Shown: positions 43,297-51,550 of the stretch, in pieces
Layout: every line of letters begins with the position of its first letter
Numbering within the stretch: the stretch's first letter is position 1
Assembly: GCA_046318675.1 (NCBI GenBank)
Contig: JBKCUA010000013.1
Span: 111,198-175,197 of the forward strand
From: JBKCUA01 sp046318675
GTDB lineage: Bacteria; Pseudomonadota; Alphaproteobacteria; JAJTHO01
Direction: 5' to 3'
Length of the DNA stretch: 64,000 bases
Notes under the pieces: generated by a model
What the model was told of the DNA's origin: nothing
Seen by the model: only the letters and a program-made list of their open reading frames with translations
Databases searched by the model: none
Made by a program: the position numbers and the translations under genes

Positions 43297-43674
43297 ATGT
43301 CAAAGCGTTTATATACAAACTCTCACGAATGGCTCGAAGTAAAAGATAACATAGCCACTGTAGGTATTACCGACTATGCTCAACACGCCTTAGGCGATGT
43401 GGTATACGTTGAAGTCCCAGAATCTGGAAAAACTATTACAGCCGGATCGCCCGTTGCTGTGGTAGAGTCAGTAAAAGCCGCCAGTGAAGTCTATGCACCG
43501 GTGTCCGGCACCGTTACTGAAAGCAACACTGCTATCCAAACTGATCCATCTTTAGTCAATCGCGCCGCTAATAGTGATGGTTGGTTTTTTCGTCTAAAAA
43601 TTAATAACCCGAACGAACTTGAAAAATTACTCACCGAAGATAGCTATAAATCGTTGATATTAAATTTATCATAA
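43297..43674 (+). CDS. gcvH: Glycine cleavage system H protein
   Basis: Lipoyl carrier of the glycine cleavage system. 125 aa; the lipoylated lysine is K60 in VESVKAASEVYAPVSG. gcvT and gcvP are not adjacent. The 162-bp AT-rich gap upstream has a TTGACA at 43243 but no good -10 at the right distance, and no glycine riboswitch could be drawn. AGGA ribosome-binding site before ATG 43297. Confidence 0.95.
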   Translation: MSKRLYTNSHEWLEVKDNIATVGITDYAQHALGDVVYVEVPESGKTITAGSPVAVVESVKAASEVYAPVSGTVTESNTAIQTDPSLVNRAANSDGWFFRLKINNPNELEKLLTEDSYKSLILNLS

Positions 43675-43692
43675 AAATTTTTGGAGGCTGCT

Positions 43693-44247
43693 GTGCCCAC
43701 TATAACATTGGCTGATTATTTTACTTTAGCAAGATTTGTTGCGGTAATACCGTTACTATTATTTTGGTGGCTTCCAGGTGGTGCATGGTTGGCTTTTACT
43801 GTTTTCACCATTGCTTGTATTACAGATTTTGCTGATGGAATTATTGCCCGTCATCGCAAAGAGGTTTCCCCGTTTGGTACGATGATCGATCCTATTGCAG
43901 ACAAAATTCTGGTCATCTCCGCCCTGTTAATACTAGCATTGAGTGAGATTCTAACCATAATAGGAATGGTGGGGTTTTGGATTATCTTATGGCGAGAAAT
44001 TATTGTATCTGGCCTGCGGGAATACCTCGCTCAGCGCAATCTTAATATTCCAGTAACCCCAATAGCAAAATACAAAACCGCCTTACAGATGATTTCTTTG
44101 TCCGGATTATTTTTTGAATATGCTTGGCGAGGTGCAAATACTAATTCCTGGCTTTGGAGTGAAAGTATTTTATTATTGGCTGCTGCTTTAACTGTATGGA
44201 CAGGAGTGACTTACGTTAAGGCAACGCTTCAGGCATTAAAAAGCTAA
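43693..44247 (+). CDS. pgsA: CDP-diacylglycerol-glycerol-3-P 3-phosphatidyltransferase
   Basis: Membrane enzyme making phosphatidylglycerol phosphate. 184 aa from GTG 43693, which has GGAGG at 5 nt spacing; the TTG at 43681 overlaps that site. The CDP-alcohol phosphotransferase motif is complete: DFADGIIARHRKEVSPFGTM followed by IDPIADK. About four to five transmembrane helices. 18 nt after gcvH, CTAA stop overlap with rsmB. Confidence 0.92.
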   Translation: MPTITLADYFTLARFVAVIPLLLFWWLPGGAWLAFTVFTIACITDFADGIIARHRKEVSPFGTMIDPIADKILVISALLILALSEILTIIGMVGFWIILWREIIVSGLREYLAQRNLNIPVTPIAKYKTALQMISLSGLFFEYAWRGANTNSWLWSESILLLAAALTVWTGVTYVKATLQALKS

Positions 44248-45536
44248 TCTCTTTTCCACGCTGCTATAAAAAATCCGTCCGTTTGATGCTCATGGGGTGT
44301 TAATTGTAAGGTGTTATCTTTTGCCTGTAGTGGTTTTGAAAAATCCACACGACTAAGTGCTTCAACCATTAAAATTGGTGAAAAATCGGTTTTAATTTCA
44401 TTAAACCAGGCAACCTGATCATCATTTTCTTCCGCCAGCAATGAACAGGTCGCATACCATAATTCACCGCCAGGCTTTACTAATTCAGCAGCTTTTTTAA
44501 GAATAGATTTTTGCTTTTTTGATAATTCTTCAAGATCAGTTTTTGTATAGCGAAATCTCGCATCAGGATTACGTCGCCAAGTACCCGTACCTGTACATGG
44601 GGCATCAACCAAAACGCGATCGAACTTTCCGCTGTTATTAGCACACCAGCGCTCTTCCAACATCCGCACGGTAGCATTATGTACCCCTGCTTTACGTAAA
44701 CGACGCTGAGCCTCCTCCAATCGCTTTGGAGCTATATCAAGAGCGACCAATCTCCCTTTATTCTCCATGTTAGCAGCTAACGCTAAACTCTTCCCCCCTG
44801 CGCCGGCACAAAAATCAAGCACCGCCATTCCTGGTTTTGCCCCTACCAAAAGAGCGGCAAGTTGAGCTGCTTCATCCTGAATTTCTGCTTGGCCATTATG
44901 CAAAACCGATAAACGATCGAAAGAAAAACGCTCACCTATGCGCACACCTAATGGTGAGTATGGCGTTGGTTCCGCCGACAAACCTTCTGCTCGAACTTGA
45001 TCTAATAATGCCGTTCTGTCACCATGCAATGTATTCGCCCGTAAATCAACCAGGGCTTGTTCTTGAAGCGCACCAAGCAATCTTGATAGATCGGCTCCAT
45101 AACGGTTTTGTAAAGAGGCTATCGCCCAGTCAGGGCATTCACCCTTCACCGCTACTGGCATACTAGACTCAGCTTCAGTATCAAGACAAAGCTGTTCCAG
45201 AGTACACAATTCTATATGTGATAATGGTGCAGGTGCATATCGATCCCCACTATAAAAGTTCTTTAATAATAATTGATTTTTACCTTCTACAATAAATTGA
45301 TAAGAAAGAAGCCCCAAGCGCGGTGTCCAGTGTACACCAACGCGCATCAGTCGCCACGTTAAACGTACCCGATAACGAAACACACCATACACTAAATAAG
45401 CAAGATGTTGCCGATCCTTACTTCCCGCAAAACGATGTTCTCTCCCCCAATGATGTAGTGCCCTATCGACAGGAACACCGCCGTTAGCAGCAGTAAGAAC
45501 TTCTAAAGCCGCACTGGCCAATGCTTGGGGGGTCAT
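44244..45536 (-). CDS. rsmB: rRNA cytosine-C5 methyltransferase, RsmB/Sun family
   Basis: 430 aa. An N-terminal NusB-like helical part (about 1-130) and a C-terminal SAM domain with VLDFCAGAGGKSLALA, the motif IV catalytic-region DAPCTGTGTWRRNPD and motif VI YATCSLL; the two cysteines of m5C methyltransferases are both visible. RsmB modifies C967 of 16S rRNA in E. coli; the exact site here is inferred. Coupled to aroB by ATGA. Confidence 0.85.
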   Translation of the reverse strand: MTPQALASAALEVLTAANGGVPVDRALHHWGREHRFAGSKDRQHLAYLVYGVFRYRVRLTWRLMRVGVHWTPRLGLLSYQFIVEGKNQLLLKNFYSGDRYAPAPLSHIELCTLEQLCLDTEAESSMPVAVKGECPDWAIASLQNRYGADLSRLLGALQEQALVDLRANTLHGDRTALLDQVRAEGLSAEPTPYSPLGVRIGERFSFDRLSVLHNGQAEIQDEAAQLAALLVGAKPGMAVLDFCAGAGGKSLALAANMENKGRLVALDIAPKRLEEAQRRLRKAGVHNATVRMLEERWCANNSGKFDRVLVDAPCTGTGTWRRNPDARFRYTKTDLEELSKKQKSILKKAAELVKPGGELWYATCSLLAEENDDQVAWFNEIKTDFSPILMVEALSRVDFSKPLQAKDNTLQLTPHEHQTDGFFIAAWKRD

Positions 45537-46633
45537 GATAACACAGCTAAAATATCACTATCGTCCACATCCCTACGTTCCACAGCATCTCCAATTGCAT
45601 TCAACAAAATAAATGTTTTTTTGCCGCCAATCGTCTTCTTATCACTTTCCATCGCCATTAGTAATTCATTTTTATTTAAAGTTAGATCAGGTAATAATTC
45701 TTTTAATGTCTTAGGATACTTAAGGCCATTAAGATGTTCTTCAATGGCTGTTGCTTGATCAGCTACCAACATACCTAATCTGACCGATAACCGTGCTGCC
45801 AACCGAATACCGTATGCCACTGCCTCACCATGAAGAAGTATTTTACTATCGTATCCAGCAGCAGCTTCCAACGCGTGACCAAATGTATGACCAAAATTGA
45901 GCAATGCTCGAATACCAGTTTCTCGTTCATCTTTACTAACTATTAGAGCTTTTGCACGACAGCTATAAGTAATAGCTTTTTGTAAAGATTCATTATCACC
46001 ATCAAGTATTTTTTGAGCATATTTTTGGCACCACTCAAAGAAAGTGGAATCACTAATAAGACCATATTTAAGAATTTCTGCATAACCAGCACGACGTTCG
46101 CGTAAAGGAAGCGTCTTTAAAAAATTGATATCAATAATTACCCTAACTGGTTGGTAAAAAGTCCCTATCAAATTTTTACCAAAATTACTATTGATGGCTG
46201 TTTTTCCACCAACAGAACTATCAACTTGAGCCAAAAGGGTTGTGGGAATTTGTACAAAAGGTATCCCCCGTAAGGTAATACTAGCCACAAAACCGCCTAA
46301 ATCCCCAACTACACCACCACCTAAAGCAATAAGAATCGTCTTGCGATCAATGCGCCATGATATTATTTTTTCAAGAACTTTTTTTAGAGTCGTAAAACTT
46401 TTTGCTTTTTCTCCGGCAGGGAGAGTGACAAAAAGTACATTCTTTTTATCAAGGGATTTTTCAATTGTTTTTTTATATAAAGGAGCAACATTTTTATCAC
46501 TAAGGACTATAACTTTTTTTGTTATATCTAACCATGGTGCAAGGTCTTTTTCTAAATGCGATAAAATATCGCTACCAATCATGATATCGTATTGATGTTG
46601 TTTTGTTTCTATAGAAATAATACCAAGAGTCAT
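45533..46633 (-). CDS. aroB: 3-dehydroquinate synthase
   Basis: Second step of the shikimate pathway. 366 aa. NAD-binding ALGGGVVGDLGGFVASI at about residues 103-119, QIPTTLLAQVDSSVGGKTAIN at about 130-150, and the zinc ligands in RAGYAEILKYG and LLNFGHTFGHALE. aroK, its common partner, is not upstream; instead the gene starts at the edge of the candidate oriC region. Confidence 0.95.
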   Translation of the reverse strand: MTLGIISIETKQHQYDIMIGSDILSHLEKDLAPWLDITKKVIVLSDKNVAPLYKKTIEKSLDKKNVLFVTLPAGEKAKSFTTLKKVLEKIISWRIDRKTILIALGGGVVGDLGGFVASITLRGIPFVQIPTTLLAQVDSSVGGKTAINSNFGKNLIGTFYQPVRVIIDINFLKTLPLRERRAGYAEILKYGLISDSTFFEWCQKYAQKILDGDNESLQKAITYSCRAKALIVSKDERETGIRALLNFGHTFGHALEAAAGYDSKILLHGEAVAYGIRLAARLSVRLGMLVADQATAIEEHLNGLKYPKTLKELLPDLTLNKNELLMAMESDKKTIGGKKTFILLNAIGDAVERRDVDDSDILAVLS

Positions 46634-46953
46634 TCTTCAATATAACAGTTTCATTATAAGAAAAAACTTAATAACACTTTCCTTCTATAATTTTTTTGAA
46701 AAATAATGGTAGTAGTAAGTAGTACCCATAAAAACGGGGATAACTTTTGAAATTTTTTTATTCACAGAATTTTCCACAACAATTTTTAAAAAAGTATTTT
46801 TGAAATCAAAAAACTAAAAATAATCCCCAACTGCTAAAACTTTTTCATAACAATATTTTTTTATAAGGAACCAGTATAAATAAGGCAAAGACAACGGGAA
46901 TAGTATTGTTGGTTTTTTAAAATCGATAAGTTATCCACAAGTTATGCACAGTT
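46634..46953. other. Candidate chromosomal replication origin (oriC)
   Basis: A 320-bp strongly AT-rich non-coding gap between aroB and fliR. It has four DnaA-box-like 9-mers on the plus strand: TTATTCACA (46758-46766), TTTTCCACA (46770-46778), TTATCCACA, the perfect consensus (46931-46939), and TTATGCACA (46942-46950). Between them lie long A/T tracts suited to unwinding. It is about 10 kb from parAB and mnmG-rsmG, genes that cluster near bacterial origins. No ORF or terminator explains it. Confidence 0.62.
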
Positions 46954-47691
46954 TTAAGGATAGTTATAATTAGCTACAAAAACCTTTAGTAGCGACAATA
47001 CCACAATCGCTAAAATTGCTATTCCTACAATTATTTGTGCCGGGACTATAATAAAAAATATTTGTACTTGTGGCATTAGACGCGACACTATCCCAATGGT
47101 AATATTAAATAAAATTCCTAAGATAAGCAGTGGTGCTGCTAATTGAATTCCGATATGAAAGGCATCGGCAAAAACGCGACTGAGATGATTGCTTGCATCA
47201 ATAATACTGAATGCGGTTCCAATAGGGAAAGAAATGTAACTTTGTGCTAAAGCTTTAAAAGTATTATGGTGAAGATCAGTAGTAAAAATTGCCGTTATAC
47301 CAGCCATAGTTAAAAATACGGAAAAGAGGTTTCCTTGCTGACCTAGGCTTGGGTTTAACAGTGAAGCATTTGACATTCCAGTTTGAAGACCAATGATGGA
47401 GCCCGCGACGTCCAAAGTACTAAGTAAAAATTTAGCCATTAATCCAAAAAAAACGCCAATTATAATTTCCTGACCAATGTAAATAAATGTCTGTAAACCG
47501 CTTTCTGGAACAATAGGAATGGGTGTAAGAGGCCAAAGTACTAAACTGAACAGTATAGCAAAAGCTAAGCGCACTTTTCCGGGAACAAACATTTGATCTA
47601 AACCGGGCATTAAATAAATAAGGGAGCCGACGCGGCAGAAAGTCATTAAAAAGGCAAAAGTTTCCTGCGGAAGAAAGGTTAGCAGGGACAT
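46954..47691 (-). CDS. fliR: Flagellar export apparatus protein FliR
   Basis: Inner-membrane component of the flagellar type III export gate. 245 aa with about six transmembrane helices. Typical segments: FCRVGSLIYLMPG near the N-terminus, VRLAFAILFSLVLWP, and the GLQTGMSNASLLNPSLGQQG region near residue 100. Flagellar rather than virulence T3SS is favoured by that motif. flhB, its common downstream partner, is absent; the candidate oriC follows directly. 1 nt from fliQ. Confidence 0.9.
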   Translation of the reverse strand: MSLLTFLPQETFAFLMTFCRVGSLIYLMPGLDQMFVPGKVRLAFAILFSLVLWPLTPIPIVPESGLQTFIYIGQEIIIGVFFGLMAKFLLSTLDVAGSIIGLQTGMSNASLLNPSLGQQGNLFSVFLTMAGITAIFTTDLHHNTFKALAQSYISFPIGTAFSIIDASNHLSRVFADAFHIGIQLAAPLLILGILFNITIGIVSRLMPQVQIFFIIVPAQIIVGIAILAIVVLSLLKVFVANYNYP

Positions 47692-47692
47692 C

Positions 47693-47959
47693 TTAACTTC
47701 CTTGAATCATGCGCTGAAAAAGTTCCAGGGTGAATCCCTGTAAAGTGCTAAACATAAAAGGAAGAAATAATGCTGTTGCGGCAAAGACAGCAATGACTTT
47801 TGGAACAAAGGACAGCGTACTTTCCTGTATCTGCGTAAGAGCTTGAAATAAAGATATTATAAGCCCAACAACAAGAGTAATTATAAGAAGTGGTGCCCCA
47901 ACTTTTAGGGTTGTCCAGAGTGCTTGCTGGGTAATCTCTAAAACATCACCGAAGTTCAT
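47693..47959 (-). CDS. fliQ: Flagellar export apparatus protein FliQ
   Basis: 88 aa with two transmembrane helices, the standard size when started at ATG 47959; the upstream in-frame start at 48004 adds a non-family leader. Landmarks: ITQQALWTTLKVGAPLLI and VGLIISLFQALTQIQESTLSFVPK (in part), the conserved FQAxTQIQExTLxFxPK motif of FliQ. Forms the export gate with FliP and FliR; fliP is not in the window. Confidence 0.92.
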   Translation of the reverse strand: MNFGDVLEITQQALWTTLKVGAPLLIITLVVGLIISLFQALTQIQESTLSFVPKVIAVFAATALFLPFMFSTLQGFTLELFQRMIQGS

Positions 47960-48019
47960 AATGTTGGATGTAAAAGTCAATGGTTGATAAATTGTAAACA
48001 ACAAGCAAAATGTGTACCT

Positions 48020-48940
48020 ATGATAATCATTCTTTTACAGCGTATAGCACCCTTATATGTTTATGTTTTATTAGGATTTTTTGCTGGTCGTTTTTTAAAA
48101 ATAGACAGACAACAAATGGCGCGTTTGGTTATTTATCTGATTGCACCGTTGATGTTTTTAGGTTCGGTGAGTATTGCCCCATTAGATATCCGTTATTTGT
48201 TATTACCCGTTATTACTTTTGTTTTGGCAATATTTATGAGTGGGTTAATGTTTTTGTTGGTTGGAAGATTTTATCCGGATGCGCGGCGTTATCTTATTGC
48301 TTCAATATCTGGTACTGGAAATACGGGATATTTTGGTGTGCCAGTCTTTTTGACCTTGGCTGGATCAGAGGCATTGGGTGTGTATATGCTGGCAATGTTG
48401 GGGATGACTTTTTTTGAGGCTAGTATAGGTTATTACCTTATCGCGAGGGGTAACTATTCCGTGCGAGATAGCATGAAGCGGTTGTTAATGCTGCCAACAC
48501 TTTATGCGGTTGGGTTGGGATTATTGGTTAAGGTGAGTGGCGTGGCTATTCCTACTTGGATGTTGACGGGTCTTGAGCAAGTACGCGGGGCTTATGTGGT
48601 TCTTGGCATGATGTTGGTGGGTGTGGGATTATCAATGGTGCGACGACTTCAATTTGATATTGCTTTTAATTTCATCTTGCTATTGATGCGATTTGTTTTT
48701 TGGCCAATTTTAGTGATGGGAGTATTAGCTTTAGATTATGTATTTTTAGGATTTTTTGATTCATTAGCACGCACAGCTCTATGGGTGCTGGCTATTGTAC
48801 CTTTGGCTGCTAATACTGTTGCGTTTGCAAGTGAAATGAATCTTCATCCGGAAAAAACAGCTACGGCAGTTGCAATTAGTACCGTGTTGGCAATATTTAC
48901 CGTTCCACTCGTTGCACAGACATTGTTTCTCTTTTTTTGA
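48020..48940 (+). CDS. AEC-family transporter (auxin efflux carrier-like)
   Basis: 306 aa from ATG 48020 with about ten hydrophobic helices in two five-helix halves. Matches the AEC family (N-terminal LLGFFAGRFL and LVIYLIAPLMFLGS; ISGTGNTGYFGVPV; the C-terminal PLAANTVAFASEM). Members move small carboxylates such as malonate; the substrate here is unknown. It is divergent from fliQ, and its 3' end overlaps the next minus-strand gene by 44 nt. Confidence 0.83.
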   Translation: MIIILLQRIAPLYVYVLLGFFAGRFLKIDRQQMARLVIYLIAPLMFLGSVSIAPLDIRYLLLPVITFVLAIFMSGLMFLLVGRFYPDARRYLIASISGTGNTGYFGVPVFLTLAGSEALGVYMLAMLGMTFFEASIGYYLIARGNYSVRDSMKRLLMLPTLYAVGLGLLVKVSGVAIPTWMLTGLEQVRGAYVVLGMMLVGVGLSMVRRLQFDIAFNFILLLMRFVFWPILVMGVLALDYVFLGFFDSLARTALWVLAIVPLAANTVAFASEMNLHPEKTATAVAISTVLAIFTVPLVAQTLFLFF

Positions 48941-49418
48941 TGGGATCAGATACTGAAATTTTTTCACCCCAAGATTCTATAAGTTTTTTTTGTAACCCTA
49001 CGTTATATTTTATGCCACTTTGGTGATGCCAAATAAGTATAGTTCTAATAATTTGTGGAGTAACGATGATAATACCCCATCCAACGCCCGCAGCACTAAG
49101 AATTCCAAGCCACTCTCTTGCATCGTTGAGAATTTCAAATCCAGCGGCGAGACTCCACCCTAAAGGAAGAACCCTAATAAGGGTTGGAGCAATGCCAGCA
49201 GCATTCATTATAATGACAGATAAGGCTATACGTTTATTGGGATTTTTATCCCATGACCATGCTACTAGTCCAGGAAGCATACCTATTGTACAAAGAAGAA
49301 CTCCGGATAAAGAAATTAAAGACATACAAAGAACAATAAGTCCGTAAAGAAATTTCACTTTTCCAGTCCAAGATTTTTTTAAATTTGGCGCTCTATTGGG
49401 GTTATTTTTTATTTTCAT
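48897..49418 (-). CDS. Membrane protein at the end of the T4SS-like locus, unknown
   Basis: No family recognised. 173 aa with a basic N-terminus, about three to four hydrophobic segments (roughly residues 24-50, 64-85, 105-130) and a basic hydrophilic C-terminal tail ending in VQRVER. It begins 4 nt after the pseudokinase stop on the same strand, so it is the last gene of the secretion locus. It could be an inner-membrane accessory subunit of the machine; this is inference from position. Confidence 0.7.
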   Translation of the reverse strand: MKIKNNPNRAPNLKKSWTGKVKFLYGLIVLCMSLISLSGVLLCTIGMLPGLVAWSWDKNPNKRIALSVIIMNAAGIAPTLIRVLPLGWSLAAGFEILNDAREWLGILSAAGVGWGIIIVTPQIIRTILIWHHQSGIKYNVGLQKKLIESWGEKISVSDPIKKRETMSVQRVER

Positions 49419-49422
49419 GAAA

Positions 49423-51465
49423 TCACATCCTTAATAGGAAAAAACAAATAGCAGAAAATAGAGCAATAATTGGAGAAACAACGGCGGTTTTCTTAGCCAC
49501 AAGGGAATTTATATCTTGTAAGGCATACCGATGAAGGTTTATTTTTTTATCGATTCTCAAGTATTCGTTGCGTGCATTTTTGAATTCAATGGAATCTTTT
49601 TGTCGTTCTTGAGGGCTGTCAATAATATCTAAAATTTTTAAGAAAGAGCCACTTTGTGCAGCTTGGTCAAGATTTTTAGTAATCTGTGCGCGACGTGGTT
49701 CACTATTAAAATGATCAAGATTCTGTTGCAAGGTTTTACTAAACCATGTTGTTATTTTTGGAAAAGATTTATTTCCGTTTTTTTGATTTATTGAATGGAA
49801 AATACGAAGTAATGCAATATGTGGTATCCAAGGTTGGCTCTTATCATTTAATTGACGAAAATATTCTTCTTTTAAAAACTTACAGCGGCTGGCAATAAAT
49901 GCAGTAATATGTCTATCAATAATAGGATTTTTATAATTTAGATCAGTATATTTATTTAGCATTGCCTCAAGAGCTGGAAGAATATCTATAGATTCAAGGA
50001 CTATAGTGTCCTCAAGAATAGAACTTAAACAAGCAGCTTGCGGATTAAGCTCATAAAAACATCGCTCAAATCCATAACCAAGTCCTTGGTTCATTATAAC
50101 AGTTTTGAGAAGTTCTAAAATTTTATCAAGGCGATTTTGTTCTTCGGAAATAGAACTTTGAGCACGTAACCAAGAAGATGCAAGACCATGTCGGATAATG
50201 TCTGTACAAAATTGTCGTTTCTGGTTATCAAAAAGTCCGGCAAGAAATAGACCCCCAAGCCCATTAATATCAATGGCAACACCTTGATAAAACAAGGGTG
50301 CTTCAGGGCATAGAGCAATCAGGGCTTTCGCACTGGTAACGCTTGGGGGTTGGGTTGCTCGTGTGGCAACGGCAAATATTTCATGCAATGAATTGGCTAC
50401 ATCTTCTGCTTCAAGACTTCGTCGAAGCCATATGTTCATTTTATTATCTTGTAGAATTTTTAATGCACTATCCTTGGTTTTTCCTAGTGCATAAACAAGT
50501 GATGGAATATTGATATAGTTTATATTATTAAATATTAATGCCCGACCAGCTTTTTTCGGAAATGTGGGCACTTTTGGCGATATGCTTTGTCCACCTAACC
50601 ATTGGGATACTTGATCGATTGTCCATCGGTTTTCTGGATTATCATGTAAGGTGCCTTTAAGAAAATCCATCATTTCTTTAGAAAATCGTTTATCGCCGAT
50701 AAAAGTAGCTAAAGTACCGTTCGTTGTTTTTTTAAAAAGAAGATTATCCAGCGTAAGATTTTGTGCGGGATTTTCTCCTTCCAAAAGATGCAAACTAAGT
50801 ATTCCAAGATTATAAATATCTTCTTGAAATCCGTTGGTACTTTTTTTATTGGCAGGATCAATAAGCATCATTTCAAGGGGTTCAACGGTAAACGGTATTC
50901 TCCAACCAAGATGACCCATGAAGCATTCACCTAAAACAATCGATGTTTTTGTATGATCAGAATAAAATATATTACTTGGAGATAAAAATCTGTAAGATAA
51001 TGAGTTTTTTTGTAATTCGGCAAGTGTATTAATAATCGGACGAATAAAAATTTCACGAACATTGAGTTCTGTCCACGGGGTTATTTTTTGTTTGCCGCCC
51101 TCAGGAAAGACAGAAGATCCAGGTAAGGGCGCAACAGCGAATAAAAGACTACCAAAACCAGCACCCAGTGTTTTTTTTTCATAGGCTTCAGGACAAAGAA
51201 TCGTTGCGTTTGACGTTTTTTTTAGTAGTTCGAGCATATCATAGCGCGGTGACATCATTTTATCGGCCATGAAAGCAACCATTAAACGTTCTTCATTTAG
51301 TAAATCTGTTGCTTTAAAAGCAAAAACCTGACCAAGCGAAAGATCATGCATACATTCATGAATAATATCGCCCATATGGACAATGTAACGCTCGCTCAGA
51401 ATAATTTGGCTTTTTTTACGGCCATCGGTGCCGTCCTGAGGCTGCGGTTCTTTAATTAAAGTCAC
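49423..51465 (-). CDS. Membrane-anchored predicted pseudokinase in the T4SS-like locus
   Basis: 680 aa from GTG 51465. Residues about 25-295 read as an eukaryote-type protein-kinase fold: the catalytic-loop segment SYRFLSPSNIF (HRDxxxxN becomes YRFxxxxN, residues 158-165), a DFG position changed to GEC (179-181), then a clear subdomain IX (EDIYNLGILSLHLLEG, D216) and subdomain XI Arg (R280). Both catalytic Asp residues are thus missing. A long helical region follows, and one transmembrane helix ends the protein (about 660-679), giving a cytoplasmic kinase-like domain anchored at its C-terminus. It is 85 nt downstream of virD4. It may be a scaffold or regulator. Confidence 0.75.
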   Translation of the reverse strand: MTLIKEPQPQDGTDGRKKSQIILSERYIVHMGDIIHECMHDLSLGQVFAFKATDLLNEERLMVAFMADKMMSPRYDMLELLKKTSNATILCPEAYEKKTLGAGFGSLLFAVAPLPGSSVFPEGGKQKITPWTELNVREIFIRPIINTLAELQKNSLSYRFLSPSNIFYSDHTKTSIVLGECFMGHLGWRIPFTVEPLEMMLIDPANKKSTNGFQEDIYNLGILSLHLLEGENPAQNLTLDNLLFKKTTNGTLATFIGDKRFSKEMMDFLKGTLHDNPENRWTIDQVSQWLGGQSISPKVPTFPKKAGRALIFNNINYINIPSLVYALGKTKDSALKILQDNKMNIWLRRSLEAEDVANSLHEIFAVATRATQPPSVTSAKALIALCPEAPLFYQGVAIDINGLGGLFLAGLFDNQKRQFCTDIIRHGLASSWLRAQSSISEEQNRLDKILELLKTVIMNQGLGYGFERCFYELNPQAACLSSILEDTIVLESIDILPALEAMLNKYTDLNYKNPIIDRHITAFIASRCKFLKEEYFRQLNDKSQPWIPHIALLRIFHSINQKNGNKSFPKITTWFSKTLQQNLDHFNSEPRRAQITKNLDQAAQSGSFLKILDIIDSPQERQKDSIEFKNARNEYLRIDKKINLHRYALQDINSLVAKKTAVVSPIIALFSAICFFLLRM

Positions 51466-51550
51466 GCCTATATTTACCTTGTTGGAATAAAATGGAATCC
51501 AAAGATAAAGATAGTATAGAAGTACTAATGTTTCGTAATCGCTTCGATTT

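Noticed and set aside
46954..47959. FliR/FliQ as a virulence type III secretion system
   Set aside because: Sequence motifs are of the flagellar type, and no injectisome genes are nearby.
49423..51465. Active serine/threonine kinase
   Set aside because: The positions of the catalytic-loop Asp and the DFG Asp are occupied by Phe and Gly/Glu in the best alignment by eye.
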